Origin: Xenophilus azovorans DSM 13620
GTDB lineage: Bacteria > Pseudomonadota > Gammaproteobacteria > Burkholderiales > Burkholderiaceae_C
Reading direction: 5' to 3'
Assembly: GCF_000745855.1 (NCBI RefSeq)
Contig: NZ_JQKD01000038.1
Coordinates: 1 to 59,419 of the forward strand
DNA length: 59,419 nucleotides
Shown here piece after piece: positions 36,409 to 45,220 of the stretch (position 1 is the first letter of the stretch; each line of letters starts with the position of its first letter). The position numbers and the translations under genes are program-made. The notes beneath the pieces are model-generated. The model was not told the origin of the DNA. It saw nothing but the letters and a program-made list of their open reading frames with translations, and did no database searches.

Positions 36409-37797
36409 ATGCCCTTCACGCACTGGATCCCCCGACTGCAGCACAGCGAGCTGCCGGCCTATCAGCTCATTCCCGACCTGCTGGTCGAGGATCTGCAGCG
36501 CGGGCGGCTGGCGCCGCGCGACCGTCTGCCGCCGCTGCGCGACTTGGCTCAGGTGCTCGGCCTGAACTACACGACGGTGGTGCGCGGCTTCGCGCAGGCG
36601 CGTGAGCGCGGCCTGATCGCCTCGCGGCCCGGCCTGGGCTCCTATGTGCGCGGCTCCTTCATCGGCCTGCCGCTGAGGGCTGGCACCGGCGCAGAGATGA
36701 CGATGAACATGCCGCCCGAGCTGGCGGCGGACCACCCGCTCGCGCGCAGACTCCAGGAGGAGGCCGCCGCCCATCTGGCCGAAGCCGCCCTGGGCGACCT
36801 GATGCGCTACCAGGATTTCGGCGGAACGCCCGCCGACCGCGATGCGGCCGCGCGTTGGCTGCGCCAGTGGGTGCCACAGGCCAGCTCAAAGTGCACGCTC
36901 GTGGCGCCGGGCATCCACAGCATCCTGCTGGCGCTGCTGAGTCTGTTGGTCAAGCCGGGACAGGGCCTGGCGGTGGAATCCCTGCTGTACCCCGGGCTCA
37001 AGGCGATCGCCACGCAGCTGGGCACCCGGCTGCAGCCTTTGCAGTGCGATGAGGAGGGCGTCCTGCCGCAATCCTTCGAGCATGTTTGCAAGAGCACGCC
37101 GATCGGTGCACTGTACCTGTGCCCCAATCTGCACAACCCGACCACTGCGACGCTGTCCCTGGCGAGGCGCGAGGAGCTGGCGGACATCGCTTCGCACCAC
37201 AGCGTGCCCATGATCGAGGACGACGCCTACGGGATGCTGCCGCCCGCGATACCGCCGCCGCTGGCGGATTTTGCCCCGGGCCTGACCTACTACGTCAGCG
37301 GCACCTCCAAGTGGCTGGGCGCCGGACTGCGCAACGCTTTCGTCTTGGCTCCTTCGGAAGCGGCCACCCAGCGGCTGGCCGGGGCGCTGCGGGCCACCAC
37401 CGTGATGGCCCCGCCCTGGACCGCGGGGCTGGTCACGCGCTGGCTCGAGTCGGGCTTGGGCGCGCAGGTGCTGGACGCGATGCGCTCCGAATGCACCTGG
37501 CGCAGTGCGCTGGCGCGCGAGCTGTTGGGCGACCTGGGCCTGCGCGCCCATCCGCAGGGCTTCCACTTCTGGCTGCCGCTTGCCGAAGACGAAGGCAGGC
37601 GTTGCGTGAGCGCCGAGCTGTCCCTGCGGCTGCAGGGGCTGGGCGTGGCGGCCGTGGCCAGCCAGGCCTTCTCCACCGACCGCATGCCGCCGGAGGCCCT
37701 CCGCCTGTGCCTGGGCGGTCCACTCACGCGCGAGGACTGTGGGCGCGCCTTGCGCGCGGTCAGGGATGCCGTCGAGCAGCGCCCCTTGTGCACATGA
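36409..37797 (+). CDS. MocR-type regulator (GntR helix-turn-helix fused to aminotransferase-like domain)
   Basis: A 462-residue PLP-dependent regulator. The GntR winged helix is at about 15-85 (LVEDLQRGRLAPRDRLPPLR, DLAQVLGLNYTTVVRGFAQA, GLIASRPGLGSYVRG). The type-I aminotransferase domain follows: CTLVAPGIHSILLALLSLLV, YLCPNLHNPTTATLSLARR, MIEDDAYGMLPPAIPPPLAD and the PLP-lysine site YYVSGTSKWLGAGLRNAFVL. The start at 36409 (MPFTHW) is set by homology; no strong ribosome site is seen. It is divergent from the Nit1C cluster and is its likely regulator, sensing PLP, an amino acid or an adduct. Confidence 0.92.
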   Translation: MPFTHWIPRLQHSELPAYQLIPDLLVEDLQRGRLAPRDRLPPLRDLAQVLGLNYTTVVRGFAQARERGLIASRPGLGSYVRGSFIGLPLRAGTGAEMTMNMPPELAADHPLARRLQEEAAAHLAEAALGDLMRYQDFGGTPADRDAAARWLRQWVPQASSKCTLVAPGIHSILLALLSLLVKPGQGLAVESLLYPGLKAIATQLGTRLQPLQCDEEGVLPQSFEHVCKSTPIGALYLCPNLHNPTTATLSLARREELADIASHHSVPMIEDDAYGMLPPAIPPPLADFAPGLTYYVSGTSKWLGAGLRNAFVLAPSEAATQRLAGALRATTVMAPPWTAGLVTRWLESGLGAQVLDAMRSECTWRSALARELLGDLGLRAHPQGFHFWLPLAEDEGRRCVSAELSLRLQGLGVAAVASQAFSTDRMPPEALRLCLGGPLTREDCGRALRAVRDAVEQRPLCT

Positions 37798-37866
37798 GAC
37801 GGCCTGGGCAGGACGGGCCAGCTGCAGACGGACCCGATAGCGGTCGAAGCCGCCCCGGCGAGCCGC

Positions 37867-38679
37867 TCAAGCCTGTGCGTCGGCACCGTTCGCGTCGGCG
37901 GCGCAAATCGCCTTGTCCAAACGTGCGACAAGGTCGAGGAGGTGCGGTGCAAGCTCGCGCGCTACGCTGGACATCGGTTCCGGCGTGGAAACGCTGACGT
38001 TGACCACGAAGATTGAAGACGCATCGGCCACGATCGGCGCTGCGAGAGCGACGACCTCGGGCTGCCACGAGGCGACGCAATACCCCTTCGCGCCCACGTG
38101 CTCGATGGACCGCTTGATTTCCGCGGACAACGAGGGCCAGTCGGCGCGCCTGCTCTTGAACAAGGACAGCAGCGTCTTGCGCCGGGCCTCGTCCGCCGCT
38201 GCAAGGTAGGCGCGGCCCAGGGAGGTGAGCTCCATCGGCACGCGCTGACCGGAGACGACGTTGCGCAGTGACACGCGGCGGTTGTAGCGGATGGACTCCA
38301 GGTACACCATCTCGTCCCGGTCGGCGGCCGCCAGGCCGACGTTGATCTTCTGCTGTTCCGCCAGCGCGCGCATCATCGGGGCTGCGAGATGAAGCACGGT
38401 CGACCCGCTGCGCATTGCATGTGCCAGGCTCAGGACGGCGGGCGCGAGCCGATAGCGCCGAAGGTGAGGTTCCTGTTGCAGCATCCCGACGCCGACCAGC
38501 GTCTGCGTCAGTCGACTGACCGTCGAACGCGAGAGACCGGTGCGCTCGGCGAGCTCGGCGTTGCCCAGCAATTCGGAGCCCGGACGAAATGCCCGCAGGA
38601 TCTCGACGCCGCGTTCGAGCGATCGGTTCGCCGGCGATATCCCGGGTTTCTCGTCGAGTGAGGGCGTCATTCGGGACAT
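37867..38679 (-). CDS. IclR-family transcriptional regulator (copy 2)
   Basis: A 270-residue IclR-type protein and paralogue of the one at 2822. The helix-turn-helix reads GNAELAERTGLSRSTVSRLT, then LVGVGMLQQ. The effector domain has DEMVYLESIRYNRRVSLRNV, LTSLGRAYLAAADEARRKTL and KGYCVASWQPEVVALAAPIV. The start at 38679 (MSRMTPS) or 38670 fits the family; the open frame upstream is not coding. It is divergent from the TctC/beta-oxidation operon. A perfect TTCCA-N5-TGGAA site lies 30 bp upstream of its start and another upstream of the operon, so it is probably self-regulated and controls the operon. Confidence 0.92.
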   Translation of the reverse strand: MSRMTPSLDEKPGISPANRSLERGVEILRAFRPGSELLGNAELAERTGLSRSTVSRLTQTLVGVGMLQQEPHLRRYRLAPAVLSLAHAMRSGSTVLHLAAPMMRALAEQQKINVGLAAADRDEMVYLESIRYNRRVSLRNVVSGQRVPMELTSLGRAYLAAADEARRKTLLSLFKSRRADWPSLSAEIKRSIEHVGAKGYCVASWQPEVVALAAPIVADASSIFVVNVSVSTPEPMSSVARELAPHLLDLVARLDKAICAADANGADAQA

Positions 38680-38708
38680 CGGCGGCACACTCAAGATAGG
38701 CGCTCTTC

Positions 38709-38723
38709 TTCCATTGCTTGGAA
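38709..38723. promoter_or_regulatory. IclR-type palindrome, site 3 (iclR copy 2 promoter)
   Basis: TTCCA-TTGCT-TGGAA, perfect, 30 bp upstream of the start of the IclR gene itself. The place suits autoregulation. Confidence 0.65.
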
Positions 38724-38996
38724 TTCGAGTGTATCCGGGCGGGTCTCGGCACGCTCGGATCGGCCATGTCCATGCGCCCCTGACAGACGGGTTGTCAGCG
38801 TCGAGCAGTGTCCGTAGCACGTGAGCTTCTAGCCCCATCGCTCGTGAACCGGCACCAGGGCGGCGGGGCTGCGCGCCCTTGTCTTGCCAACTTGCGACGC
38901 CCCGGGGCGCGGATACGCCACTCGAGAAGTGCACACGGGTGCCGGTCCGCGGCGGCTCCAGACGGGCTTGCCGCGCCGCAAAAGGTGGGCGAACGA

Positions 38997-39011
38997 TTCC
39001 ATACATTGGAA
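38997..39011. promoter_or_regulatory. IclR-type palindrome, site 4 (tctC/beta-oxidation promoter)
   Basis: TTCCA-TACAT-TGGAA, perfect, 126 bp upstream of the GTG start of the TctC-type gene that opens the acyl-CoA operon. Confidence 0.65.
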
Positions 39012-39137
39012 TTGAAGAGATGCCTTTCCGGGCGCCGCCATCTATGCTCGGTTCGAAGAGATCGCTGCCTGGCCGGCATATGCCTCCGGCCTCCGATGCC
39101 GATCCGAAGCGTCCTGCAACTTCGTGGAGACAAGAAA

Positions 39138-40139
39138 GTGACCAGCACCATTCCGTCAACAAGAGGTCCGCTCCGCAGAGCGGTGGTCGGACTGCTCCTG
39201 GCGAGCACCATGTGTGGCCTGCAGGTCGCGTCCGCCCAGAGCTTTCCTCTCAAGCAGCCGATCCGCATCGTGGTGCCGTTCGCGGCGGGAGGCGGGACCG
39301 ACCTCATCGCGCGCGTGCTTGGCTCCGGCATGGCCCAGGACTTGGGCCAGACGGTGATCGTCGACAACAAGCCGGGCGCGGGAACGGTGATCGGCACCGA
39401 TGCGGTCGCCAAGAGCGCACCCGATGGCTACACGCTGGTGATCGCGACCTTTGCGCACGCCGTCAATCCGACCCTGCAGGCCAAGCTGCCCTATGCGCAT
39501 GCGACAGCCTTCACGCCGGTCAGCCTGATCGGCCGTTCGCCCAACGTACTCGTCGTCCGCCCGGACCGGTCCTTTCGGACCGTGGCCGACCTGGTCGCAG
39601 AGGCCAAGCGTACGCCGGGCAAGCTCACCTATGGCTCCTTCGGCAACGGCACGTCGGCGCACCTCGCCGCGGAGCTGTTCAAGAGCATGGCCGGGGTCGA
39701 CCTGACCCACGTGCCGTACCGAGGAGCCGGTCCCGCCATCACGGACCTGCTGGGCGGCCAGATCGACATGATGTTCTCCACCGCGGCCAGTGTCGCACCC
39801 TACGTCCACAGCGGGAAACTGCGGGCGATCGCCGTGACGTCGGCGCAGCGCTCGCCCGCCATGCCGACGGTGCCGACGATCGCCGAGAGTGGCGTCGCGG
39901 GCTACGTCGCCGAGAGCTGGTACGGCATCTACGCGCCGGCGGGAACGCCGGCCGACGTGGTGGCCCGCTTGAACGGTGCCATCAGGAAGGCGGCCGCCAG
40001 CGACACGTTCAAGAAGCGGGTCGAGAACGAGGGCCTGGTCATCACCGCCTCGGCGCCAGCCGAATTGACCCGCTACGTCGATGCGGAACAGGCACGCTGG
40101 CAGAAGGTGATCCGGGACGCCCGCATCACGGCGGACTGA
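39138..40139 (+). CDS. Bug/TctC-family periplasmic solute-binding protein (copy 2)
   Basis: A 333-residue secreted receptor of the tripartite tricarboxylate family. A signal peptide (LLLASTMCGLQVASAQ) precedes FPLKQPIRIVVPFAAGGGTD, VIVDNKPGAGTVIGTDAVAK, GSFGNGTSAHLAAELFKSMA and HVPYRGAGPAITDLLGGQID. The GTG at 39138 has GGAGA at good spacing; an ATG at 39096 is less likely. It is the first gene of a five-gene operon with CoA enzymes, so its ligand is probably the carboxylic acid that these degrade. No TctA/TctB genes are in the window. Confidence 0.93.
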   Translation: MTSTIPSTRGPLRRAVVGLLLASTMCGLQVASAQSFPLKQPIRIVVPFAAGGGTDLIARVLGSGMAQDLGQTVIVDNKPGAGTVIGTDAVAKSAPDGYTLVIATFAHAVNPTLQAKLPYAHATAFTPVSLIGRSPNVLVVRPDRSFRTVADLVAEAKRTPGKLTYGSFGNGTSAHLAAELFKSMAGVDLTHVPYRGAGPAITDLLGGQIDMMFSTAASVAPYVHSGKLRAIAVTSAQRSPAMPTVPTIAESGVAGYVAESWYGIYAPAGTPADVVARLNGAIRKAAASDTFKKRVENEGLVITASAPAELTRYVDAEQARWQKVIRDARITAD

Positions 40140-40172
40140 CAGTTGCTGCAACCCCAACGAGTATTCACAACC

Positions 40173-40967
40173 ATGACCTCCACCTACATCGAACTGCGCG
40201 TCGACGACGGCGTCGGCATCCTGACCCTCAACCGCCCGGACGTGCGCAACGCAATCAACGACGACATGCGCGCCGAACTGATGGACGCGCTGGATCAGCT
40301 CGGCCGCGACAACGCGGTGCGCGCCGTGGTACTCACGGGCAACGGCAAGGCCTTCTGCGCCGGTGGCGACATCCGCGCCATGCAGCAGCGCATGCAGGCG
40401 CCTGCCGGCGAAGTGGCCTTCAACGGCTGGTCGCGCCAGCAGCGCACCCATCACGCGCTCACGGCCCTGCACACCCTGGCCAAGCCGACCATCGCCGCGG
40501 TCAACGGCGCGTCCACCGGCCTCGGCACGGACCTCGCGATGGCCTGCGACTTCGTGATCGCCAGCGAGCCGCACGCCAGCTTCGCCTGGAACTACGTGCT
40601 GCGCGGGCTCATTCCGGACGGTGGGGGCATGTACTTCCTTCCGCGCCGCGTGGGGCTGGTCAAGGCCAAGGAACTCATCTTCACGGGGCGGACCGTGCGG
40701 GCGCCCGAGGCGCGCGAACTCGGCATCGCCGATCGGCTGAGCGCGCCCGAGTCCCTGCTCGCCGATGCCGTCGCGTGGGCGCGTGAGCTCACCGTCGGAT
40801 CGCGCACCGCCCTGGCGCTGGGCAAGACCATCCTCAACCAGAGCTTCGAGCTGCAGTCCGAGCAGGTCTTCGGCATGGGAAGCCAGGCGCAGGCCATCTG
40901 CTACAGCTCGCAAGAGCACCGCGAGGCGGTCAACGCCTTCCTCGACAAGTCCGCCAAGAAGGAATGA
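40173..40967 (+). CDS. Enoyl-CoA hydratase/isomerase family protein (copy 2)
   Basis: A 264-residue crotonase-fold protein. ILTLNRPDVRNAINDDMRAE, LTGNGKAFCAGGDIRAMQQR (oxyanion hole) and IAAVNGASTGLGTDLAMACD are well conserved. The two catalytic glutamates of hydratases are not: the first is Asp in GLGTDLAMACD and the second Asn in FAWNYVLRGLIPDGGG. So it is more likely an isomerase or another crotonase activity than a hydratase. It overlaps the start of the synthetase gene by four bases (ATGA). Confidence 0.9.
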   Translation: MTSTYIELRVDDGVGILTLNRPDVRNAINDDMRAELMDALDQLGRDNAVRAVVLTGNGKAFCAGGDIRAMQQRMQAPAGEVAFNGWSRQQRTHHALTALHTLAKPTIAAVNGASTGLGTDLAMACDFVIASEPHASFAWNYVLRGLIPDGGGMYFLPRRVGLVKAKELIFTGRTVRAPEARELGIADRLSAPESLLADAVAWARELTVGSRTALALGKTILNQSFELQSEQVFGMGSQAQAICYSSQEHREAVNAFLDKSAKKE

Positions 40968-43147
40968 ACGCCATGACCGCCATCCACTCCACGAGCGCCG
41001 CGACCGGCCCGGACCGGGTCGCCCGTCTGCTGAACCCGCGCAGCGTGGCCATCATCGGCGCCTCGGCGGACCTGAACAAGACCTCGGGGCGCCCGGTGAC
41101 CTATCTGCAGAAGCACGGCTTTCAGGGCCGGATCTATCCGGTCAACCCGAAGGTGCAAAGCATCGCCGGACTGACCTGCTACCCCGACGTGGGCGCGCTG
41201 CCCGAGGCACCGGATGTCGCCATCGTCCTGCTGGGCGCAGAGCGTGCCCACCTTGCGGTGCGGGATCTGGCCCAGCGCGGCACCAGCGCAGCGATCATCC
41301 TGGCCAGCGGCTACGCCGAGACCGGCCCAGAGGGCCAGGCGCGCCAGGCGCAATTGCTTGAGGCGGCCGGCCCGATGCGCCTGCTCGGCCCCAACACCAT
41401 CGGGCTCGTGAACCTGACCGACCACATCACCTTGTCGGCCAGCGGCGCGCTGGAAATTGATCAACTCGCCAGGGGGTCGATCGCGGTGGTCTCGCAAAGC
41501 GGTGGCATTCTGGGTTCGCTGCTGTCCCGCGGCGCGGCGCGCGGGATCGGTTTCTCCAAGCTCATCTCGACCAGCAACGAGGTGGACCTGGACATGGCGG
41601 ACTTCATCGACCATCTCGCCGACGATGACGCGACTCAGGTGATCGCGCTGTACATGGAAGGCGTGCGCGATGTCGCCAAGTTCCGTGCCGCGGCCCTGAA
41701 GGCCGCGCGCGCAGGCAAACCCCTCGTCGTCTTTAAGATCGGCCGTTCCGAGTCGGGCGCCAGCGCCGCGGCGTCGCATACGGGGGCGCTTGCTGGCGCG
41801 GACCGCATGTACGACGCCCTGTTCCGCGAGGTCGGTGCCATCCGGGCCGGGACGTTCGCCGACCTGTTGGACATTCCCGCTGCTCTGGCATCGGGGCGCC
41901 GCCTGCGCGGCCGCCGCGTGGCCATCCTCACCTCCACGGGCGGTGCCGGCACGCTGGTCGCCGACAGCCTGGGGGTCGCCGGCTTCGAAGCCCCCCCGCC
42001 GGATGCGGCGACCGCACAGCTGCTGCGCGAGCTGCAAGCGGGCGGCCCTTCCGTGCTGGACCGCAATCCCATCGACGTGACGCTCGCGGGCCTGCAGCCC
42101 GACCTGTTGCGCGCCGCGATCCGGGCGCTGCTGGCCAGTCCAACCTACGACGCCGTGGTCGTGATCGTGGGTTCCTCGGCGCTGGCGATGCCCGATCTGA
42201 TGGCCGATGCCATCCACGACTGCCTGCCGGGGTCGGACAAGCCGGTGCTGGCATACGTGAGCCCGCATGCGCCAGAGGTGGCCGCGCTGCTCAACCAGCG
42301 CGGCGTGCCGGCCTTCGCGGCGCCCGAGAGCTGCACGACCGCGCTGGTGGCCTTGCTCGACAGCGGCGCCAACGTGCAGCAGGTCGACGATGAGGCGGGT
42401 GCGCCCGTCGACATCGGTGATCTGCCGGCCGGCTCGCTCGACGAGGCCGAGGCGAAGTCCCTGTTCGCCCGCTTCGGGGTTCCCGGGGTGCGCGAGGTGT
42501 CCGTGGCCGATGGCGACGAGGCACAGCGCGCCGCGCAGTCGCTCGGCGACAAGGTCGTCCTGAAGATCCGCTCGCGCGCGATCACGCACAAGACCGAGGT
42601 CGGCGGCGTCGCCGTGGCGGTCCCGGCGGACCAGGTGCGCCAGCGCTTGGCGGCGATGCGCGACGAGGTGCGCGAGAAGGCCGGTGCCGCTCCGAACGCC
42701 TACCTCGTGCAGGAGATGGTGTCCAGCGGCACGGAGCTGATCCTGGGCATGCACCGTGATGCCCTGGGCACGGCCGTGCTGCTGGGCATGGGTGGCGTGA
42801 CCGCCGAACTGATCAACGACACCGTGCTGCGGATGGTGCCTGCGGGCGGCGCGCTGACCCGCGAGGGCGCGCGTGCCATGGTGCAGGCGCTCAAGACCTA
42901 CCCCTTGCTCGACGGCTACCGCGGACGGCCCAAGGCCGACGTTGAGGCGTTGATCGACGCGGTCGTCGCGTTCTCCCGCATGGCCGGGCATCTCGGTGCA
43001 CGGCTGGAGACGGCCGAGATCAATCCGCTCTTCGTGCTCCCGGAAGGGAAGGGGGTCCGCGCAGCCGACGGCGTCGTGGTGCTGGCGCCCGCCGAGACGG
43101 GGGAGGCCAGCGGCTCCGTCCCCTCGGCACAGCCGGCGTTCGCCTGA
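40964..43147 (+). CDS. NDP-forming acyl-CoA synthetase (acetate--CoA ligase family)
   Basis: A 727-residue ACD-type ligase with alpha and beta parts fused. The N-terminal CoA-binding domain starts LLNPRSVAIIGASADLNKTS and PVTYLQKHGFQGRIYPVNPK. The succinyl-CoA-ligase-like middle has VVSQSGGILGSLLSRGAARG and the phospho-histidine motif AAASHTGALAGADRMYDALF (His near 268). The C-terminal ATP-grasp part has VLKIRSRAITHKTEVGGVAV and LGMGGVTAELINDTVLRM. It makes an acyl-CoA from a free acid with NTP, giving NDP and phosphate. It provides the activation step for the beta-oxidation enzymes that follow. Confidence 0.94.
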   Translation: MNAMTAIHSTSAATGPDRVARLLNPRSVAIIGASADLNKTSGRPVTYLQKHGFQGRIYPVNPKVQSIAGLTCYPDVGALPEAPDVAIVLLGAERAHLAVRDLAQRGTSAAIILASGYAETGPEGQARQAQLLEAAGPMRLLGPNTIGLVNLTDHITLSASGALEIDQLARGSIAVVSQSGGILGSLLSRGAARGIGFSKLISTSNEVDLDMADFIDHLADDDATQVIALYMEGVRDVAKFRAAALKAARAGKPLVVFKIGRSESGASAAASHTGALAGADRMYDALFREVGAIRAGTFADLLDIPAALASGRRLRGRRVAILTSTGGAGTLVADSLGVAGFEAPPPDAATAQLLRELQAGGPSVLDRNPIDVTLAGLQPDLLRAAIRALLASPTYDAVVVIVGSSALAMPDLMADAIHDCLPGSDKPVLAYVSPHAPEVAALLNQRGVPAFAAPESCTTALVALLDSGANVQQVDDEAGAPVDIGDLPAGSLDEAEAKSLFARFGVPGVREVSVADGDEAQRAAQSLGDKVVLKIRSRAITHKTEVGGVAVAVPADQVRQRLAAMRDEVREKAGAAPNAYLVQEMVSSGTELILGMHRDALGTAVLLGMGGVTAELINDTVLRMVPAGGALTREGARAMVQALKTYPLLDGYRGRPKADVEALIDAVVAFSRMAGHLGARLETAEINPLFVLPEGKGVRAADGVVVLAPAETGEASGSVPSAQPAFA

Positions 43148-43159
43148 AGGCAGGCCGCG

Positions 43160-45220
43160 ATGAGCCAATCCCCGGTGGTGCGCTGCGAGCGCGAGGGTGA
43201 GGTCCTGCTGATCCTGATCGACAACCCTCCGATCAACGCCGGGTCGGCACCCGTGCGGGCCGGCCTGGTGGACGCCGTCGCGCAGGCGGAAGCCGACAGC
43301 GAGATCCGCGCGGCGGTGATCATGGGCGCCGGCAATACCTTTGTCGCAGGCTCCGACCTGCGGGAGTTCGGCCAGCCCCTGCAGGATCCACAGCTGCCGG
43401 CCGTGATCGAGGCGATCGAGCGGTGCGGCAAGCCCATCGTCGCGGCGTTGCACGGTGCGGCGCTCGGCGGTGGCTTCGAGTTGGCGCTGGGCTGCGATGC
43501 GCGCGTCGCGCTGCGAGGGACCGTCGTGGGGCTGCCGGAGGTCACGCTGGGGATCATCCCGGGGGCGGGCGGCACGCAACGCCTGCCGCGCCTGGTGGGC
43601 CGACCCCGCGCTCTGAAAATGATCTGTAGTGGCGAGCGTGTCGGCGCCGCGGAGGCGTTGGTCTCGGGAATCATTGACGCGGTCGTTGACGCCGACCTGC
43701 GCACAGCAGCCCTGCGCTACGCGAGCGAGATGGGCGCCAAGCGCCGGGTGCGCGATCTGCCGGTGCCGGCCGATGACGCGGCGGCCTTCGAGGAGGCGGC
43801 CACCAGGGCCCTGAAGGCCGGGAGGAACCGGCCGAACGTCGCCGCAGCCATCGTGGCGGTCCGCTCGACGGGCGCGAGGGACTTCGATGAGGGGCTGTAC
43901 CAGGAGCGGGAGGCCTTCCAAGCCCTGCGCGTGGCGCCCGATGCGTTCGCTCTTCGCCACCTCTTCTTCGCCGAGCGGCAGTCTGCCCGGCCCGCACCCC
44001 TCGAGGGCACGGACCCGAAGGCCGTGCACAGCGTGGCCGTCATCGGCGCGGGCACCATGGGCTCCGGCATCGCGATCGCCGCGCTCGACGCCGGCTGCCA
44101 GGTGCTGCTGGTGGAGCAGGACGCCGATGCCCTGCAGCGCGGTACCGATCGTGTGAACAAGCACTACGCATCGCGCGTGGCCGCCGGCAAGCTCGCGAAG
44201 GAGCGGGCGGCCGATTGTGAGCAGCGGATGGCGCCGACCCTGGACTGGGCGCGGATCAGGGAGGCCGACCTGATCATCGAGGCCGTGTTCGAAGACTTGG
44301 CCATCAAGCGCACGGTCTTCGAGCGACTCGACGGCGTGGCGCGACCTGGCGCTGTGCTGGCTTCGAACACGTCCTACCTCGATCTGGATGCCATCGCCGC
44401 GGCCACGGGGCGTCCGCAGGACGTCATCGGATTGCACTTCTTCAGTCCTGCCCAGGTGATGCGCCTGGTCGAGGTCGTGGGCGGCGCGAAATCCTCCGCG
44501 CAGGCGCTGGCGACCGGCGTACAGCTGACCAAACGGATGGGCAAGCTGCCGGTGCTCACGCGCAACGCGTTCGGTTTCATCGGCAACCGGATCTATGCGG
44601 CCTACCGGCGGCAGTGCGAGTTCATGCTGGAGGAGGGTGCCTACCCGCGTGATGTGGACGCGGCGCTCGAGGCCTGGGGCTTCGCGATGGGGCCCTTCGC
44701 CGTCGCCGACATGTCCGGCCTGGACATCGCCTGGCGGATGCGCCAGGCGCAGGCCGCGCGCCGCGATCCGGCAGCACGCTACGTGGAGATTCCGGATCGG
44801 TTGTGCGAGCGGGGCCGCCTGGGGCGCAAGACAGGTCTGGGCTACTACGCGTATCCCGAAGGCGGTGCGCGTCCGCAGGTCGACGCGGCGGTGCACGCGC
44901 TGATCGACGAGGCAAGCCGCGCGAAAGGCCTTGTGCGCCGAAGCCTAGCCGCGGAGGAGGTCCAGCGCCGAGCGCTGCTGTCGATGGTCAACGAGGCGGC
45001 ATTGCTCGTGGCCGAGGGGGTGGCCTTCCAGACGGCCGACGTCGACCTGGTGCTGGTCAACGGCTATGGCTTCCCGCGCTGGCAGGGCGGCCCCGTCTGG
45101 TGGGCACGTCAGCGAGGGCGCGAAGCGCTGCGCCAAGAGCTTGTCTGGCTGGCGGGGCTCAGCGGGTCAGGCTTCAAGGCCGGCGACCCCGACGTACTTC
45201 TGGACCCCAAGCAGGGATGA
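43160..45220 (+). CDS. FadB-like enoyl-CoA hydratase / 3-hydroxyacyl-CoA dehydrogenase fusion
   Basis: A 686-residue bifunctional enzyme. The N-terminal crotonase domain (about 1-190) keeps the oxyanion loop MGAGNTFVAGSDLREFG and both glutamates, in GAALGGGFELALGCDARVAL and VGLPEVTLGIIPGAGG. The NAD-binding domain starts near 290 with VAVIGAGTMGSGIAIAALDA. ASNTSYLDLDAIAAATGRPQ and GLHFFSPAQVMRLVEVVGG give the dehydrogenase active-site region with the catalytic His. Two C-terminal dehydrogenase domains complete it. It carries out hydration and oxidation in beta-oxidation. Confidence 0.95.
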   Translation: MSQSPVVRCEREGEVLLILIDNPPINAGSAPVRAGLVDAVAQAEADSEIRAAVIMGAGNTFVAGSDLREFGQPLQDPQLPAVIEAIERCGKPIVAALHGAALGGGFELALGCDARVALRGTVVGLPEVTLGIIPGAGGTQRLPRLVGRPRALKMICSGERVGAAEALVSGIIDAVVDADLRTAALRYASEMGAKRRVRDLPVPADDAAAFEEAATRALKAGRNRPNVAAAIVAVRSTGARDFDEGLYQEREAFQALRVAPDAFALRHLFFAERQSARPAPLEGTDPKAVHSVAVIGAGTMGSGIAIAALDAGCQVLLVEQDADALQRGTDRVNKHYASRVAAGKLAKERAADCEQRMAPTLDWARIREADLIIEAVFEDLAIKRTVFERLDGVARPGAVLASNTSYLDLDAIAAATGRPQDVIGLHFFSPAQVMRLVEVVGGAKSSAQALATGVQLTKRMGKLPVLTRNAFGFIGNRIYAAYRRQCEFMLEEGAYPRDVDAALEAWGFAMGPFAVADMSGLDIAWRMRQAQAARRDPAARYVEIPDRLCERGRLGRKTGLGYYAYPEGGARPQVDAAVHALIDEASRAKGLVRRSLAAEEVQRRALLSMVNEAALLVAEGVAFQTADVDLVLVNGYGFPRWQGGPVWWARQRGREALRQELVWLAGLSGSGFKAGDPDVLLDPKQG

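Larger units (their letters stand above)
38680..39137. other. Divergent promoter region iclR-type / tctC-type operon
   Basis: No credible gene, although the tctC frame stays open far upstream. It holds two perfect IclR-type palindromes (38709-38723 and 38997-39011). Confidence 0.6.

Noticed and set aside
40901-44896. A minus-strand open frame of 1331 codons opposite the acyl-CoA operon
   Set aside because: Its composition (Arg, His, Gln, Gly, Ala) is that of an antisense shadow in high-GC DNA. The plus strand encodes three well-recognised enzymes there.
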